NCBI GenBank assembly: GCA_021234155.1
Contig: JAJEKV010000056.1
Location: 2,959,330-3,023,329 of the forward strand
Length of the DNA: 64,000 nucleotides
DNA from: Isoetes taiwanensis
Taxonomy: Eukaryota > Streptophyta > Lycopodiopsida > Isoetales > Isoetaceae
Reading direction: 5' to 3'
Under the pieces are notes generated by a model, which was not told where the DNA came from, searched no databases, and saw only the letters and a list, made by a program, of their open reading frames with translations. The translations under genes were made by a program, and so were the position numbers. Positions 1 to 12,384 of this stretch are shown piece after piece. Each line of letters starts with the position of its first letter. Within the stretch, counting starts at the first letter, position 1.

Positions 1-1116
1 ATCCTTTGTGAATATTAGCGCAACTTAGTTTGTATCTGTCTTGAATCTGTAAGGGTCTTAAGCTGTAATAAGAATCTAAATGGAATGAGTAAGCAATCAG
101 AGATAAAAAGAGAAAGAAAATCATGTTAAATGTGCTGCTCTGTTTCTAATGTCATGAAGAAAATAAATCGAAATTTTATTGAGTAAAATCAGTCATGCTG
201 GTTGCTAAACCTACAGTTCTTATCTGTAGTAAATCATAAATAAGGAAAGAACTTCGAAGCATTTGCCCGGTCTTGGATTTGCTTTGGTTCCTTGCCATAA
301 AATTGCCCATGCTTGGAAGATAGAGCCTGCAAACAACCCAGAACTTCAACCATTACCCTGTTGCCCAAGAATCGAAGCTAAATCGGCCTGTGTTTTTTCA
401 GAAATCATTACCTGCTTCGGGGAACCTTATCATGCCATTGTTAGGACCTGAAGAAGCCGAAAAAGCTGAACCCAACTAAGTCTACTAACTATTAGAGCCC
501 AAGAATAGGTCGCTCATTCTCCGCAGAACCCATCCTTGTGAAGAATCAATCTGGCAAAAGAAGAAAAAATCAGAGAAGGCAAAACCGAGTTGAGGAAGGA
601 TGGAATCGGCCGATTTGATCATGCCATAGCAGAGAGAGTGAGGAATCGAATCGATTCCAGAGAAGAGCCGGATTTGTGCATGGCCGCTGCCCCTTCTCGA
701 ACAGGTTGCAGGTTTTTGCCCTAAATCAATTTTTTTAACGTGAAGACCTAACTAAATGTTAACCTAACAATTTCATAAGTCTACATAAAAAAATTAACAT
801 TTCGATTCCATTATACATAAAAGAAAAAAAAAGAAAAAGAAAAAAATAAAATAACAAGGAGAAGACCATGTGATGCTAAAACAAATCAAGGATAATAAAT
901 ATTACAAGTTTGCACTCACATAATAATTAATGCAAGGAGTAAAAGGAAGCGGTGCGGCTAGGCTTAAGGGGTATAACGGAAGCTATGAGCCTAGTTGTGG
1001 TGGTGTTGGCGTAAGTAATTAACGGAATTATATTTTTTGCTGTCATTCGTATTATTATTTTGTCATCCATTGCCTAAGAACTCTGTCGGGCTTGGGGTAG
1101 GTTGACCCGGCCAACA
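1..1116 (+). repeat. Left (5') LTR, partial
   Basis: Near-identical to 8597-9705 with scattered small differences. It ends in CCAACA at 1111-1116, the same end as the right LTR. Its first ~570 bases are outside the window. I could not assign a primer-binding site after it: the following bases contain no clear match to the common tRNA-Met type. The short reading frame at 263-451 is repeated in the other LTR and is not evidence of a gene. Confidence 0.92.
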
Positions 1117-1296
1117 TTTAGTGGGGGGCATTGCGAGAAACTTAACTAAAGGGTAATCGTGTTGACGAATAATAGTACAACTCTTGAATTTTTTGTTATA
1201 TTTTCGAAAAATAAATAAATAAATAAATAAATAATAATAAAATAAAATAAAATAAAATTAATCAAATTTTTGTTGGATGTATAATGGCTTGCAGGA

Positions 1297-3012
1297 ATGG
1301 AAAATTGGCCACACTTACCCATCACTAAGCACAAAGTACTTATTTTAAATAATCCTCGTAAGAGAATTCAACCTAATAGTGGTTGGGGAGACGGTGGACC
1401 ATGGGAGGAACCACAACCAATTCCTGGATGGATGGGAACCGAAGCATTTGTAAGAAGACTTAGGCAATCTTCATTTGAAGAATTTGTAAGCCAAGAGGGG
1501 GCATCCACCTCTACGTAATTAAAAAAAAAAAAAAAAAAAAGTTATTTGTTCCAGTAATTAAAGTTTTTGCATGAATTGGGGCCTGGATGCTGAAAGGAGA
1601 AAGAAGAGCATCGAGAAGCAAGAGGCTGAACGTAGTGCTAGACTAGAGTTTAGGGAACAAAAAAGAAGGGAATTAAAAGAGCAAGTCTTGGAAGAAGAAA
1701 GACTGTTAGTAGAGCAAGGGTTTAGTAGCAGTAGCACCATAGCCTCTAGCCCTGGGGAAAGTAGTGAAGAGGAAACCAGTTTATTAACTCCTTCTAATAC
1801 TTCGATTCTTAATCCCATGGCAACTAAAACTTCTAAAATGAAATACCCAACCTTTTCACCTTTAAAAGGGGGGGAGGCTGATTCTCACATTCAATCATTT
1901 TTTACTATTAGTGAGGCCAATCAAGAGGATGGTAATGCCGAAAGACTTAGGCTGTTTGGAGCAACCTTAGAGGATGGGGCAATGGAATGGTATAGAACCT
2001 CTAGGAGTATTACCCCTTTTTTGACTTGGGATGACCTTAGAAAAGCATTTTTAAAGGCCTTTAGGCCTATTGGCCTTCAAGAAAGAATAAATGATGAGCT
2101 AACATATTTACGCTTGTTTGCCTAATGAAAGTCTGCTTGAGCTATGTCTTTGAGGTTTTAGGCGGTTGGTAGCCAAAAGAGAGCCCACCCCTACAGTTGA
2201 GGATCAAGTAAGATACTTTACAAATGGGTTACCACCCGGATTTGGGCTTTTTCACTAAGGGTCAAACCCCACAGATTTAGAAAGTGCCATCAAGATTGCA
2301 AAATTTAATGGAACAAGCCAAGCTAACTATGGCCCGCCATTATAATCCCGGTTGATTATGCCTTACGTGTTGGGTGGGGTAGCCCTCAAGAACCCTCTAG
2401 AACCCCTTTAGCAAGCCCTCACTTGGGAATGTTGGGTGTCACGCCTAGTGACTTGGGTACCATAGATTATAGTAGGCTAGCCACATTAGGGAGTGGTGCC
2501 CCAATAACAAAGCCAACCATAGAGGAAGGGGTTGATAAAAAGTTAGAAAAGGTGGTAGAGACTCTTACTAATAAAATGAACGAGATGCAATTGAATTGGG
2601 TAAGAGGTGTGAGTAATAAGCCACAAGTAAACAATGAGAGGACTAACATGTGGTGTGTGAAATGCAAGGGTTATGGCCATTTACCATCTGAGTGTCCTAC
2701 TCCTGCAAACATACCAATTCCTTGCAAAAGTGTGGTAAAACTAATCACCCTACAGAAAGATGCTATTTTTGGAGAATGGAAGCTAACCCTAATACCCCTA
2801 CCCCTACTTATCAAGCACAACCCTTTTATCCTGCAGCTTATGCTACCAACGTGGAGGAAAGGCAAAATCGTCCTAGAGTTATGAAGAGGCCTCCACCCCA
2901 ATGTTATAGATGTGGAGAGATAGGTCATATAGCACCTCATTGTCCTAATCCTATGAGACAAGTTGGATATCAACCCATATCTTGGGATCTGCCAAACCCA
3001 AGGCCTACATAG
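1297..3012 (+). pseudogene. gag (capsid and nucleocapsid) of Gypsy element 1, frameshifted
   Basis: Gag would form the virus-like particle that packages the element RNA. The clearest block is 1571-2125: a charged N-terminal helix rich in E/K/R followed by the retrotransposon gag core (W at the MEWY motif, then FLTWDDLRKAFLKAFRP). A second block (2423-2884) and a third in another frame (2692-3012) carry three zinc knuckles of the CX2CX4HX4C kind or close to it: CVKCKGYGHLPSEC, CGKTNHPTERC (degenerate) and CYRCGEIGHIAPHC. The region between the capsid core and the knuckles is broken by several stops. A small frame at 1297-1518 before a 20-base A run may be the original N terminus. Confidence 0.85.
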
Positions 3013-3539
3013 CCAAGAAAATTGTCCTCACAAATTAAAGGCAAGAGGGGAACCATCTTCTAATAATAAGGGAAAGGAAGTGGTGGTAGATAGTCGAGTT
3101 GTGTATGTGGACGAAGTTAATATCCCGAGTTATGTTGTGGAGACTTCGTGGGGCAAGAAGACTTCGAGAGAAGAAAAAATGAAGCACATGTGATAAATGA
3201 AGGGGATAATGAAGTTAGTGAGGTTGAGGAACCCGAAGCGTTGTTTGAAGATATTGACCAACTCCCCCATCCAATGGAAGTTAAAGAAATTTTAAATGAT
3301 TTCGAGTCTAATAAAGAAAATACGGATAAGGGTAAACGTAAGAAGTACACTAGAGTTTTGAATTTAAAGGAAGAACAACCCTATGATATTTTGAAGGATT
3401 TGGAAAATAAAAGTCCTTCCTTAACATTCAAACAATTATTGCAAATCGCCCTAGTTGTCGTAAGGTGGTCTTGGCCGCATTAAAAAGTCATAAAGAAGTA
3501 GTTGTCAATTCTCGCATGGCCTATAATTGCAGATATGAG

Positions 3540-4176
3540 TTCACCTTGTGCGGATGTGGAAATAAGTGGGCGAAGTGATACGAAAAATTGCACTATTGAT
3601 GGGGGCTCTCAGGCGTGAACATTATGCCCGAGAGTATGTGGAGGAAACTAGATTTGCGAGAACCTATGCCCCTGTAAGTTTTATAGTGAGGATGGCTGAT
3701 CAACGAAAGGTAACACCTTTGGGATTAGTTTCTTGGGATTAAAACCTTAATTCTTTGGTGTGACTTTCTTTGTGGATTATGTCATTTTAAAGATGCCAAA
3801 TAGTGCATGCACTTATCCATTATTGTTAGGAAGGCCATGGTTAATGCAAGCATCAGCTAAACATGATTGGTCTACAGGCTATTTGCAAATTGGAGATGGG
3901 AATAATTTAATCAAGATAAGGGTCCATGTTCAATCTGGTAATAAGGATGACAATGATAGTGATACTAGTTCCTCAATTGAAGATATGCATGTTGATAATA
4001 ATGATGATGATGTAGATAGTAACGAAAATAATAATGAAATAGAAGTAGACCAAGTTTATGTAGAGCAAGAGGGTTATGAAAAACTAACAATGAGGGATGA
4101 TACTTCATCTGTGGCTTTAGAGGAATGGATGAATGGTGTAAATGTTTTTCTTTGTAAATGTGGAAGAAGTAAATGA
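3540..4176 (+). pseudogene. Aspartic protease region of Gypsy element 1, broken
   Basis: The protease would cut the gag-pol polyprotein. Around 3596-3612 the sequence reads IDGGSQA, a D-G-G-S version of the retroviral D-T/S-G active site, followed after a one-base frame change by NIMPESMWRKL. The second half is at 3760-4176 (TFFVDYVILK then LLLGRPWLMQA, the conserved ILG-type motif), followed by an acidic D/N-rich linker. At least two frame breaks separate the halves. The same region of a related element is found as a relic near 52.6-52.98 kb. Confidence 0.75.
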
Positions 4177-4290
4177 AACTATAAAGGAAGAAGAAGAGGA
4201 GAGATATCCCAGTACTTCTCAAAATTTGAGGAGGGAGAACCCAAGCTAAAAGAAACCCCCTCCCATTGTGCATCCAAGGAAGTCCAACAA

Positions 4291-5790
4291 ATGCTAACCC
4301 GTCCCACTTATGATGAGTTGAATTTAGGTACTTCGGGAGAACCCAAGATGGTGCGATTGGGAAAACTTAATCTTGGTGAAGAACATAAAGAATATAAGGA
4401 TCTCCTCATGGAGTTTAAGGATGTCTTTGCATGGGCGTATGAGGATCCGAAGGGTATATCACCCGAGTTAAGTGTGCATAGAATTGTACTTGAAGCTAAC
4501 ACAAAAAGCTATAAGGCAACGACCCTACAGGATGAACCCTCATTACTCAAAGGTGGTAAGGGAAGAGCTGGATAATTTAATTAAAGCTAAGTTTATTGAA
4601 CCCGTGGAAACTAGTGAGTGGTTGTCCCCAATAGTTATAGTTCCAAAGAAGTCTAAAAAATTAAGGGTGTGTGTGGACTATAGAAAATTAAATGCTGCCA
4701 CCATTAAGGATGGGTTTCCTGTTCCTTTCACTGATAACGTTATTGATTCGGTTGCTGGCCATGAGTACTATTCTTTTCTTGACGGTTCGATTAGGGTACA
4801 ATCAAATTGAGTATTGCCAAGGAAGATAGGGAAAAAACCACATTTGTCACGGAATGGGGGTGCTACATGTATAAGGTTATGCCATTTGGGTTGTGTAATG
4901 CTCCTGCCACTTTCCAAAGGGTAGTTACGGGTGCATTTAAAGATTATCTAAGAGACTTTATGGAAGTGTTTCTTGATGATTTCTGTGTTTTTAGTACCAG
5001 GCAAGAACATCGGGAGAAACTCAGATTATGCTTTATGAAATGTCGAGAATATGGTATATCTCTAAACCCTATGAAATGTTTGTTTGGAGTTACCCATGGG
5101 ACGTTGTTGGGTAGGATCATTTCGGGCAAGGGTATTGCAATTGACCCTGATAAGACTAAAGTTATTTCGGAATTGGAGCCACCTACTAACATTAAGCAAT
5201 TACAAGCATTTCTTGGGCATATAGGGTATCATCGAAGATTCATAAGATATTATGCTAATAAGGCTTTACCCTTAACTTGCACTCCTTAAAGGGGAAAAGA
5301 ATATCGATGGACACAAGAATGTCAAAAAGCATTTACAAGTTTAAAAGAAGCACTAATAACTCTGCACCCATACTTAGTTTTTCCTAATTGGGAAAGGGAA
5401 TTTCATGTCCATGTAGACTCTTGAGGATATGCAATAGGAAGTATTTTGTCACAACCACAACAAGATGGGTGGGATCATCCAATTTATTATGCTAGTCGTC
5501 AATTGTCTAATCTTGAGAAAAGAATTATTCAACAACCGAAAGGGAAGGATTGGGCATGATTTATTCAATTATAAAGTTTAAGCCACTATTTATTGGGAAA
5601 AGAATTTGTATTTTTGTTGACCACCAAGCATTGAGATATTTAATTTTAAAACCTTGCGAGCGGGAAGAATAACTAGATGGTTACTCATGTTGCAAGAGTT
5701 TCAATTTAAATATAATTGTAAAACCGGGGAAAATCTCATGCACTGTGACCATTTATCGCGATTATTGAGTGATTCTAACGATAAAGGGTA
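4291..5790 (+). pseudogene. Reverse transcriptase and RNase H of Gypsy element 1, broken
   Basis: RT copies element RNA to DNA and RNase H removes the RNA strand. Visible RT motifs, in order: LSPIVIVPKKS and VDYRKLN (4620-4690), TFVTEWG and MPFGLCNAPATFQR (4840-4920), the catalytic FLDDF (4970-4985), then LGHIGYHRRFI (5210-5245). The coding frame changes near 4570 and 4805 and stops at 5289. RNase H-like sequence continues to about 5790, with a stop in the region corresponding to the first catalytic Asp and later breaks. An inactive copy. Confidence 0.88.
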
Positions 5791-5984
5791 AAAGATGACT
5801 TGCACGATGCTAACTTGTTTATGGTGACTGCAGTTCGAATGGTATGTTGATGTGGCGAATTCCTTTCCACCGGTGAATTTCGGATGATATGAGAGCCATA
5901 GAAAGGAAAAGATTAATTCAAAAATGTAAACCTTTCACTTTCTTTGGCGGAACCTTGTATAGGGTAGGTAAAGATGATATCTAG

Positions 5985-7085
5985 CGTAGATGCATATTCC
6001 CTCATGAAGTGCAAAAGGTCATTAGAGCTTGCCATGATTCCCCTATTTGGAGGTCATTTTGCTTTGCGGATGTCACCGCTAAGAAAGTGTTAAATGCTTG
6101 GTTATTGGTGGCCTAGTTTGTACCATGATGTAACAAACCGGGTAAAACATTGTGACCTTTGCCAAAGATTGGGTTGACCTACTAGGCGAGATTCTATGCC
6201 TCAACCCGATAGTTCCCATATTACCTTTTGAAAAATGGGGGATAGATTTTGTAGGTCCCATTAATCCTCCTTCAGCTCAAACCCGTTGTGAGTATATATT
6301 GGTGTGCACGGATTATGTTACCAAATGGGTTGAGGCAAAAGCATTGAGAAATGCTAATGCAGCTAGTGTAGCAACTTTCTTATATGAAAACATCATTACT
6401 AGGTTTGGGTGTCCCTTAGAGTTGGTTAGTGATAGAGGTTCACACTTTATCAATGATGTGGTCGCTACCTTGACTGAACGCTACGCCATAGCCCATAGAA
6501 AGAGTACACCCTATCATCCTCAAGCTAATGGCCAGGTTGAAAGAACCAATAAAACTCTATGTAATATAATGACGAAGATTTGTAACGCTAATAGGACTGA
6601 TTGGGATAAGAGATTGTTAGATGCATTATGGGCCTATAGAATAGCTTACAAAGTTACCACGAAATCTACTCCCTTCATGTTAGTGTATGGCCAAGAGGCC
6701 ATCTTACCTATTGAAATAGAAATTCCATCATTACGAGTGGTCAAGGGGAAAAGCTTGATGAAGATGGTAGTCTTAAGGCACGCTTGCAAGAATTAGAGAA
6801 GCTAGATGAAGTACGTCTTCATGCATACATGGCTAGAGAAGCACTCCAAAGGCAACGTAAAACATGGTATGATGCTCATAATAAAAATAAAGAATTTGTG
6901 GAAAATGATTTGGTATTGTTATATGATTCAAAACATTGGAAGAAACACGGAAAGTTGAGAATGAGATGGGCGTGACCATATGTAGTCCTTAAAATTTTTC
7001 CTAACGGTTCGTGTCATTGCAAGATTTGAGGGGAATGAGCTCCCAACGCGAATTAATGGTGCCCGTCTTAAGCCATATTATGCAC
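5985..7085 (+). pseudogene. Integrase of Gypsy element 1, partly intact
   Basis: Integrase would insert the cDNA. The open part is 6152-6796: KWGIDFVGP and VCTDYVTKW give the first catalytic Asp region, ELVSDRGSHF the second Asp, and STPYHPQANGQVERTNK the catalytic Glu, so the D,D-35-E core is readable. The preceding zinc-binding domain (about 5990-6170) is frameshifted. A continuation in another frame (6784-6975) holds the C-terminal DNA-binding domain (LVLLYDSKHWKKHGKL). No chromodomain follows. Confidence 0.88.
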
Positions 7086-8024
7086 CAAGGACTTTCAAGA
7101 AACTTCCAGATGCAATGTAATTCATCGAGAGCGATGAATACAAGTAAGGGGGGATAATAGCATAATAAGGGAAAAATTATTAAAAAAGTGAAAAAAATAA
7201 ATAAAAAATAAAAATAAAGAATTTGATTTTTCTTATTGTTCATCTGCTTGCTCTCCGTATTACTCAAATTCATCTCATTTTTCATTCTTACACCTCATTC
7301 AATCCATAAAGACTGCCAAATCAACTTCGCATCCAGGCAGCAATTTGTTACTAACTTTTATGGTTTCCATGATAGGTTCACCTGCTTGTCTCCATTTTTA
7401 GTCAATTCATTTCACATTACACTCATCCACTCCATGTCAATCCATTAAAGTCTGCCATGTAAGCTTTACCATCAGGCAGCAATGTTTTTACTAATTTTTT
7501 GTTTCCATGGCAGGTTCACCTGGTTGTTCTTCATAATTAGTCAAACCATACACCTTTCATTCATTCATATCATTCAAATCATAAAGTGCTGCAATCAGCT
7601 TCACCATATTAGCAGCCACATGTTCTACTAACGTTATTTTTCGCTGCAGGAGCATCATTTTTTCCATCATTTCATGTTCATCTGTTTTTAGTTGGCTTAC
7701 CAACCATGACCATTGTTTTCTTTACCATTGTTTTTTCATTTCCCGTATTGCTGGCCATTGTCTCCATCCCAGCAAGTTCAAAATAGGCACGGAATAGGAT
7801 GAGGTTGATGCGGATCGAGAGGACCCTAACAAGGGTAGTGACATCATTATTACCAGGGTTTTTCCTCGAAAACCCGAAAGGGCGAGGTTTTTTAATCCCG
7901 GTTAATAATGGTGTTGCTACCTTGCTAAGGGAAATGAGAAGTTCTAGTCCAATCTTTTATCATACTGAGCAGATTTTTTAAAGCAAGTTAAATCGAGGGC
8001 GTCGAATACAAGTAAGGGGGATAA
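7086..8024 (+). other. 3' untranslated region with tandem repeats and duplicated polypurine tract
   Basis: No protein-coding signal I trust. About 7255-7670 holds three diverged copies of a ~135-bp unit, recognisable by a CAGGCAGCAAT-type core near 7335, 7472 and 7606. A polypurine tract with its leader (GAATACAAGTAAGGGGGG, about 7136-7153) is repeated as GAATACAAGTAAGGGGG at 8004-8020, just before the right LTR. The second copy is in the right place to prime plus-strand synthesis. Confidence 0.75.
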
Positions 8025-9705
8025 TGTGGGCGGTCGGCTACAGAAATTTTGATTTTTGAGTGAAACGATTGTGGAAAGAAGTTGCAATGAAGAAGTATGG
8101 GCTCAAAATCGACCAAAGTGCATAGTTACAAGGTTATTTTTGAAGATTTTGATGCTTATATTATTGAAGACCATTAGAAATTCGAATTTTAATGGTAAGG
8201 AGAAAGCACAAAGCTTTGATTGGAGGAGACCATATTTTTGGATTGATGAGGTGTCAAAATCTTGGAGCTTAAGGAAGTTTTCCACATGGAGGGCAAAGAT
8301 TGTATTTTTAAAGGTCCGTGATTTTATTGGAATTGTATAAGAGGAAAACAACGCGTGAATGAAAAAACTACCTTTTTGTGCCTATTCGAGTCACGCTCTC
8401 TGCTTTGCTTGCACGGCCCTGATGCGGATCACGGTCCATCATTGCTTGTGCATGATGTTTTCCTTTCTAGTTTATGATGATGATGATAGTTTGTGTGAAT
8501 GAATAATTTCTTTTATATGAGTGGTGATGAAATCTAAATTAAATAAACTCTGTCTGATTGTATTGGCAGTATTCAAAGGGATTTACCCTGAAGGAAATCC
8601 TTTGTGAATATTGGCGCAACTTAGTTTGTATCTGTCTTGAATCAGTAAGGGTCTTAAGTTATAATAAGAATCTAAATGGAATGAGTAAGCAATCAGAGAT
8701 AAAAAGAGAAAGAAAATCATGTTAAATGTGCTGCTCTGTTTCTAATGTCATGAAGAAAATAAATCGAAATTTTATTGAGTAAAATCAGTCATGCTGGTTG
8801 CTAAACCTCAGTTCTTATCTGTAGTAAATCATAAATAAGGAAAGAACTTCGAAGCATTTGCCCAATCTTAGGATTTGCTGGTTCCTTGCCATAAAATTGC
8901 CCATGCTTGGAAGATAGAGCCTGCAAACAACCCAGAACTTCAACCATTACCCTGTTGCCCAAGAATCGAAGCTAAATCGGCCTGTGTTTTTTCAGAAATC
9001 ATTACCTGCTTGGGGAACCTTATCATGCCATTGTTAGGACCTGAAGAAGCCGAAAAGCTGAACCCAACTAAGTCTACTAACTATTAGAGCCCAAGAATAG
9101 GCTGTTCATTCTGCAGAACCCATCCTTGTGAAGAATCAATCTGGCAAAAGAAGAAAAAATCAGAGAAGGCAAAACCGAGTTGAGGAAGGATGGAATCGGC
9201 CGATTTGATCATGCCATAGCAGAGAGAGTGAGGAATCGAATCGATTCGAGAGAAGAGCCGTTTTGTGCATGGCGTGCCCCTTCTCGAGCGAGGTTGCGTG
9301 TTTTGCCCTAAATCAATTTTTTTAACGTGAAGACCTAACTAAATGTTAACCTAACAATTTCATAAGTCTACATAAAAAAATTAACATTTCGATTCCATTA
9401 TACATAAAAGAAAAAAAAAAAGAAAAAGAAAAAAATAAAATAACAAGGAGAAGACCATGTGATGCTAAAACAAATCAAGGATAATAAATATTACAAGTTT
9501 GCACTCACATAATAATTAATGCAAGGAGTAAAAGGAAGCGGTGCGGCTAGGCTTAAGGGGTATAACGGAAGCTATGAGCCTAGTTGTGGTGGTGTTGGCG
9601 TAAGTAATTAACGGAATTATATTTTTTGCTGTCATTCGTATTATTATTTTGTCATCCATTGCCTAAGAACTCTGTCGGGCTTGGGGTAGGTTGACCCGGC
9701 CAACA
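8025..9705 (+). repeat. Right (3') LTR, complete
   Basis: It begins TGTGGGCGG directly after a polypurine tract and ends GGCCAACA, giving TG...CA termini and a length of about 1.68 kb. Positions 8597-9705 match window positions 1-1116. The flanking sequence after 9705 is satellite-like DNA. Confidence 0.93.
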
Positions 9706-10558
9706 GTTTTCCCAGGGGATCAATCACTTACCCCTCACTAGGAGGTATTCAGCATCCACCTCCATGCCAATTGACTACAAGTGTGTAGTAAACGACCTAC
9801 TTTGGCGTTTCTTGGAGAGGGGGTGGTCTTCTGCCCACAAAACTTGGTCCCCTAGGTAATGGGGATGTTCCGGGTCCATTGGCGGAGCCAGTTCTCGGTT
9901 CCGGAGTGGGGGTCCACCCCGTCCTCAGCCCCCAGCTTGGATTAGCCTGCAAGAACAAGATACTTGGGGTTCACCCTGAGGCCCTGGTAGAAGATTGAAG
10001 TGACAATAGGAGCACTAGGACTGCTAGGTGGTATACATGTGACCACGGAGAAGAAAAGCTAGCTCCACCTTTCAAGAGGGCGTTACCCGCCGGTGGCCTC
10101 CGAAAAGGGGTTGGCTCGGGCTTCGTCTCATGCCTCTGCTTGTGCTTCTATTGTCGGTGCATTTTCTCTTGCGTGTGCGGCCATGTTGCATATCCTGCCA
10201 AGATTTCACCTTTTTTTCGAGACCCGATTTTTATCCGTGTGTTTTTTGTGTTTATGCTCCAGAAATTCATAATTAATGCATGGGGCGGGAAAAATCCTGA
10301 TTTTCAGCCAGCTGGCTTGCCAAGTGGCCTTGGCGTCTGAGGAAAATCCCGGTATTTTTGGGCGAGCTTTAGACCCTCGATTTTTGATTGGGATGGCCAC
10401 CGCTTGGCCCCGGCGAGGTTTAGACCACGTTTTTTCGATTTTTGGGGCATGGAGGAGGCCCCGGATTGGCGATCCGACCTCTCCATGTCATCTGGAACGC
10501 CGAAATTACCCTAGGGGACAAGTTCACGGCCCTCTTGATCAGAGGAGCATCCCGAGAA
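9706..10558. other. Repeat-derived DNA with an inverted satellite fragment
   Basis: No gene seen. About 9740-9870, read on the - strand, matches the ~1.1-kb satellite at 39-48 kb (the stretch around GGGACCAAGTTTTGTGG and the following TAGTCAATTGG). 9870-10558 is GC-rich with no motif I recognise. Short frames here are not supported as proteins. Confidence 0.6.
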
Positions 10559-11370
10559 TGTAAACCCTATCAAACCCTAGGGTTTGCTAGGGTTTACATC
10601 TCGAGCGTCAAGACGGAGACTCACACATCCAAAACTTTGCATGGAGTTCTCTGTGTATGCTCACAGGGACCATGCCCGGAGATGGGGTCAAATCCCCTGC
10701 TAAAGATGCTTTTTCCAAACTCCCTTCACCGGAAGGGGCTTGTGAAGGGGAGTCTCCGAAAGGTATCTTTGCATCGGGAAATTTGGCTCTGTCTCCCGTT
10801 GCCATGAGGGTAATCCAAAGACGGGTATTCCACGTCCGGATCACGGGCCCTCACGGGTCATCCGAGCATCCCGAATGTAAACCCTATCAAACCAGGGTTT
10901 ACATCTCGAGCGTCAAGACGGAGACTCACACATCCGAAACTTTGCATGGAGTTCTCTGTGTATGCTCTGGGGACCATGCCCGAGATGGGGTCGAATCCCC
11001 TGCGCAACATGCTTTTCCAGACTCCCCTTCACTGGAAAGGGGCTTGTGAAGGGAGTCTCCGAAAGGTATCTTTGCACCGGAAATTTGGCTCTGTCTCCCC
11101 GTGCCATGAGGGTAATCCAGCCAGGGTATTCCCACGTCGGATCCACGGGCCCTCACGGGTCATCGGAGCATCCCAAAATGTAAACCCTATCAAACCCTAG
11201 GGTTTGCTAGGGTTTACATCTCGAAAGGCAAAGGCGGAGACTCACACATCCGAAACTTTGCGTGGAGTTCTCTGTGTATGCTCTGGGGACCATGCCCGAA
11301 GATGGGGTCGAATCCCCCTGCGCAACATGCTGATCCAGACTCCCCTTCACTGGAAAGGGGCTTGTGAGTT
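10559..11370 (+). repeat. Three tandem copies of a ~310-bp repeat
   Basis: Units start at about 10559, 10876 and 11177, the last one partial. Each begins with TAAACCCTATCAAACC and a mirror GGGTTTACATCTCG, so the unit head is a palindrome built of AAACCCTA/TAGGGTTT telomere-like words; the middle copy has lost its inner CCTAGGGTTTGCTA. Each continues with ACGGAGACTCACACATCC and TTCTCTGTGTATGCTC. Reading frames across the units are repeated artefacts, not genes. Confidence 0.85.
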
Positions 11371-11574
11371 CTCCAAGATCCTTCTATTCTATCCCTTGCC
11401 AAACTCCTCTACAAAAATTTCAAAGGTTATCATATTTCTTGCATAAAGTCCTAGTCACGTCACCACCATCTAGCCATGTCACCCAAAATTTGCCAACATC
11501 ACCCAATGAAAAGACCAAAGATGGACATCTTTTCATTTTTGGCCTAGTCAAAACTTGGCCTTGCTTACTTGACA

Positions 11575-12285
11575 TGCCATGTCACCACTTGGAGTGCCTA
11601 GGTGGCATGCTTGAGCCTAGGTGGCATGCCTGAGCCACCTTTGCATGTTGGAACCTAGGTGGCATGTTGGAGCCTACGTGGCATATGGAGCCACATTGAC
11701 ATGTTTGAGCCTAGGTGGCATGTTAGAGCTTAGGTGGCATGTTTGAGCCACCTTGGCATGTTAGAGCCCACGTGGCATGTTAGAGCCCACGTGGCATGTT
11801 GGAGTCCACGTGGCATGTTTGAGCCACCTTGGCATGTTGGAACCTAGGTGGCATGTTGGAGCCCACGTGGCATGTTTGAGCCACCTTGTCATGTCGGAGC
11901 CTAGGTGGCATGTCTGAGCCACCTTGGCATGCCTGAGCCACCTTGGCATGTTGGAGCCCACATAGCATGTTTGAGCCAACTTGGCATGTTGGAGCCCGCA
12001 TTGCATGTTTGAGCCACCTTGGCATGTTTGAGCCACCGTGGCATGTTTGAGCCTAGGTGGCATGTTGGTGCCTAGGTGGCATGTTCGAGCCACCTTGGCA
12101 TGTTGGAGCCTAGGTTGCATGTTGGAGCCTGCGTGGCATGTTTGAGCGACCTTGGCATGTTTGGGCCGAGTGGCATCATGGCATGTTGGAGCCTAAGTGG
12201 CATGTTGGGAGCCCACGTGGCATGTTTGAGCCACCTGGCATGTTGGAGCCTAGGTGGCATGTTGGAGCCCACATGGCATGTCGAT
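11575..12285 (+). repeat. 20-bp minisatellite, forward block
   Basis: Dozens of diverged copies of GGCATGTTGGAGCCTAGGT and its variant with GGCATGTTTGAGCCACCTT alternate in tandem. Because 20 is not a multiple of 3, all frames on both strands give repetitive peptides such as GGMLEP or HAKVAQTC; these are not proteins. Confidence 0.93.
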
Positions 12286-12384
12286 AACTCCAAACCCCAT
12301 TCCATTAGTTCCTATTGCTTCATGTTCTCAATTGCAGCTTCTCAACCATGACCCAAGTGCAACCGACTAAAACTCGACCCCCAT

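Larger units (their letters stand above)
1..9705 (+). mobile_element. Ty3/Gypsy LTR retrotransposon, decayed, left end outside window
   Basis: The element runs LTR, gag, protease, reverse transcriptase, RNase H, integrase, long 3' untranslated region, polypurine tract, LTR, which is the Ty3/Gypsy gene order. Positions 1-1116 repeat at 8597-9705, so about 570 bases of the left LTR lie outside the window. Every coding block is broken by stops or frame changes, so it cannot move by itself. The wide 3' untranslated region with tandem repeats and the style of RT and gag suggest the Athila/Tat side of the plant Gypsy tree; that lineage call is inference. No chromodomain is visible after the integrase. 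The target-site duplication cannot be checked. Confidence 0.93.
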
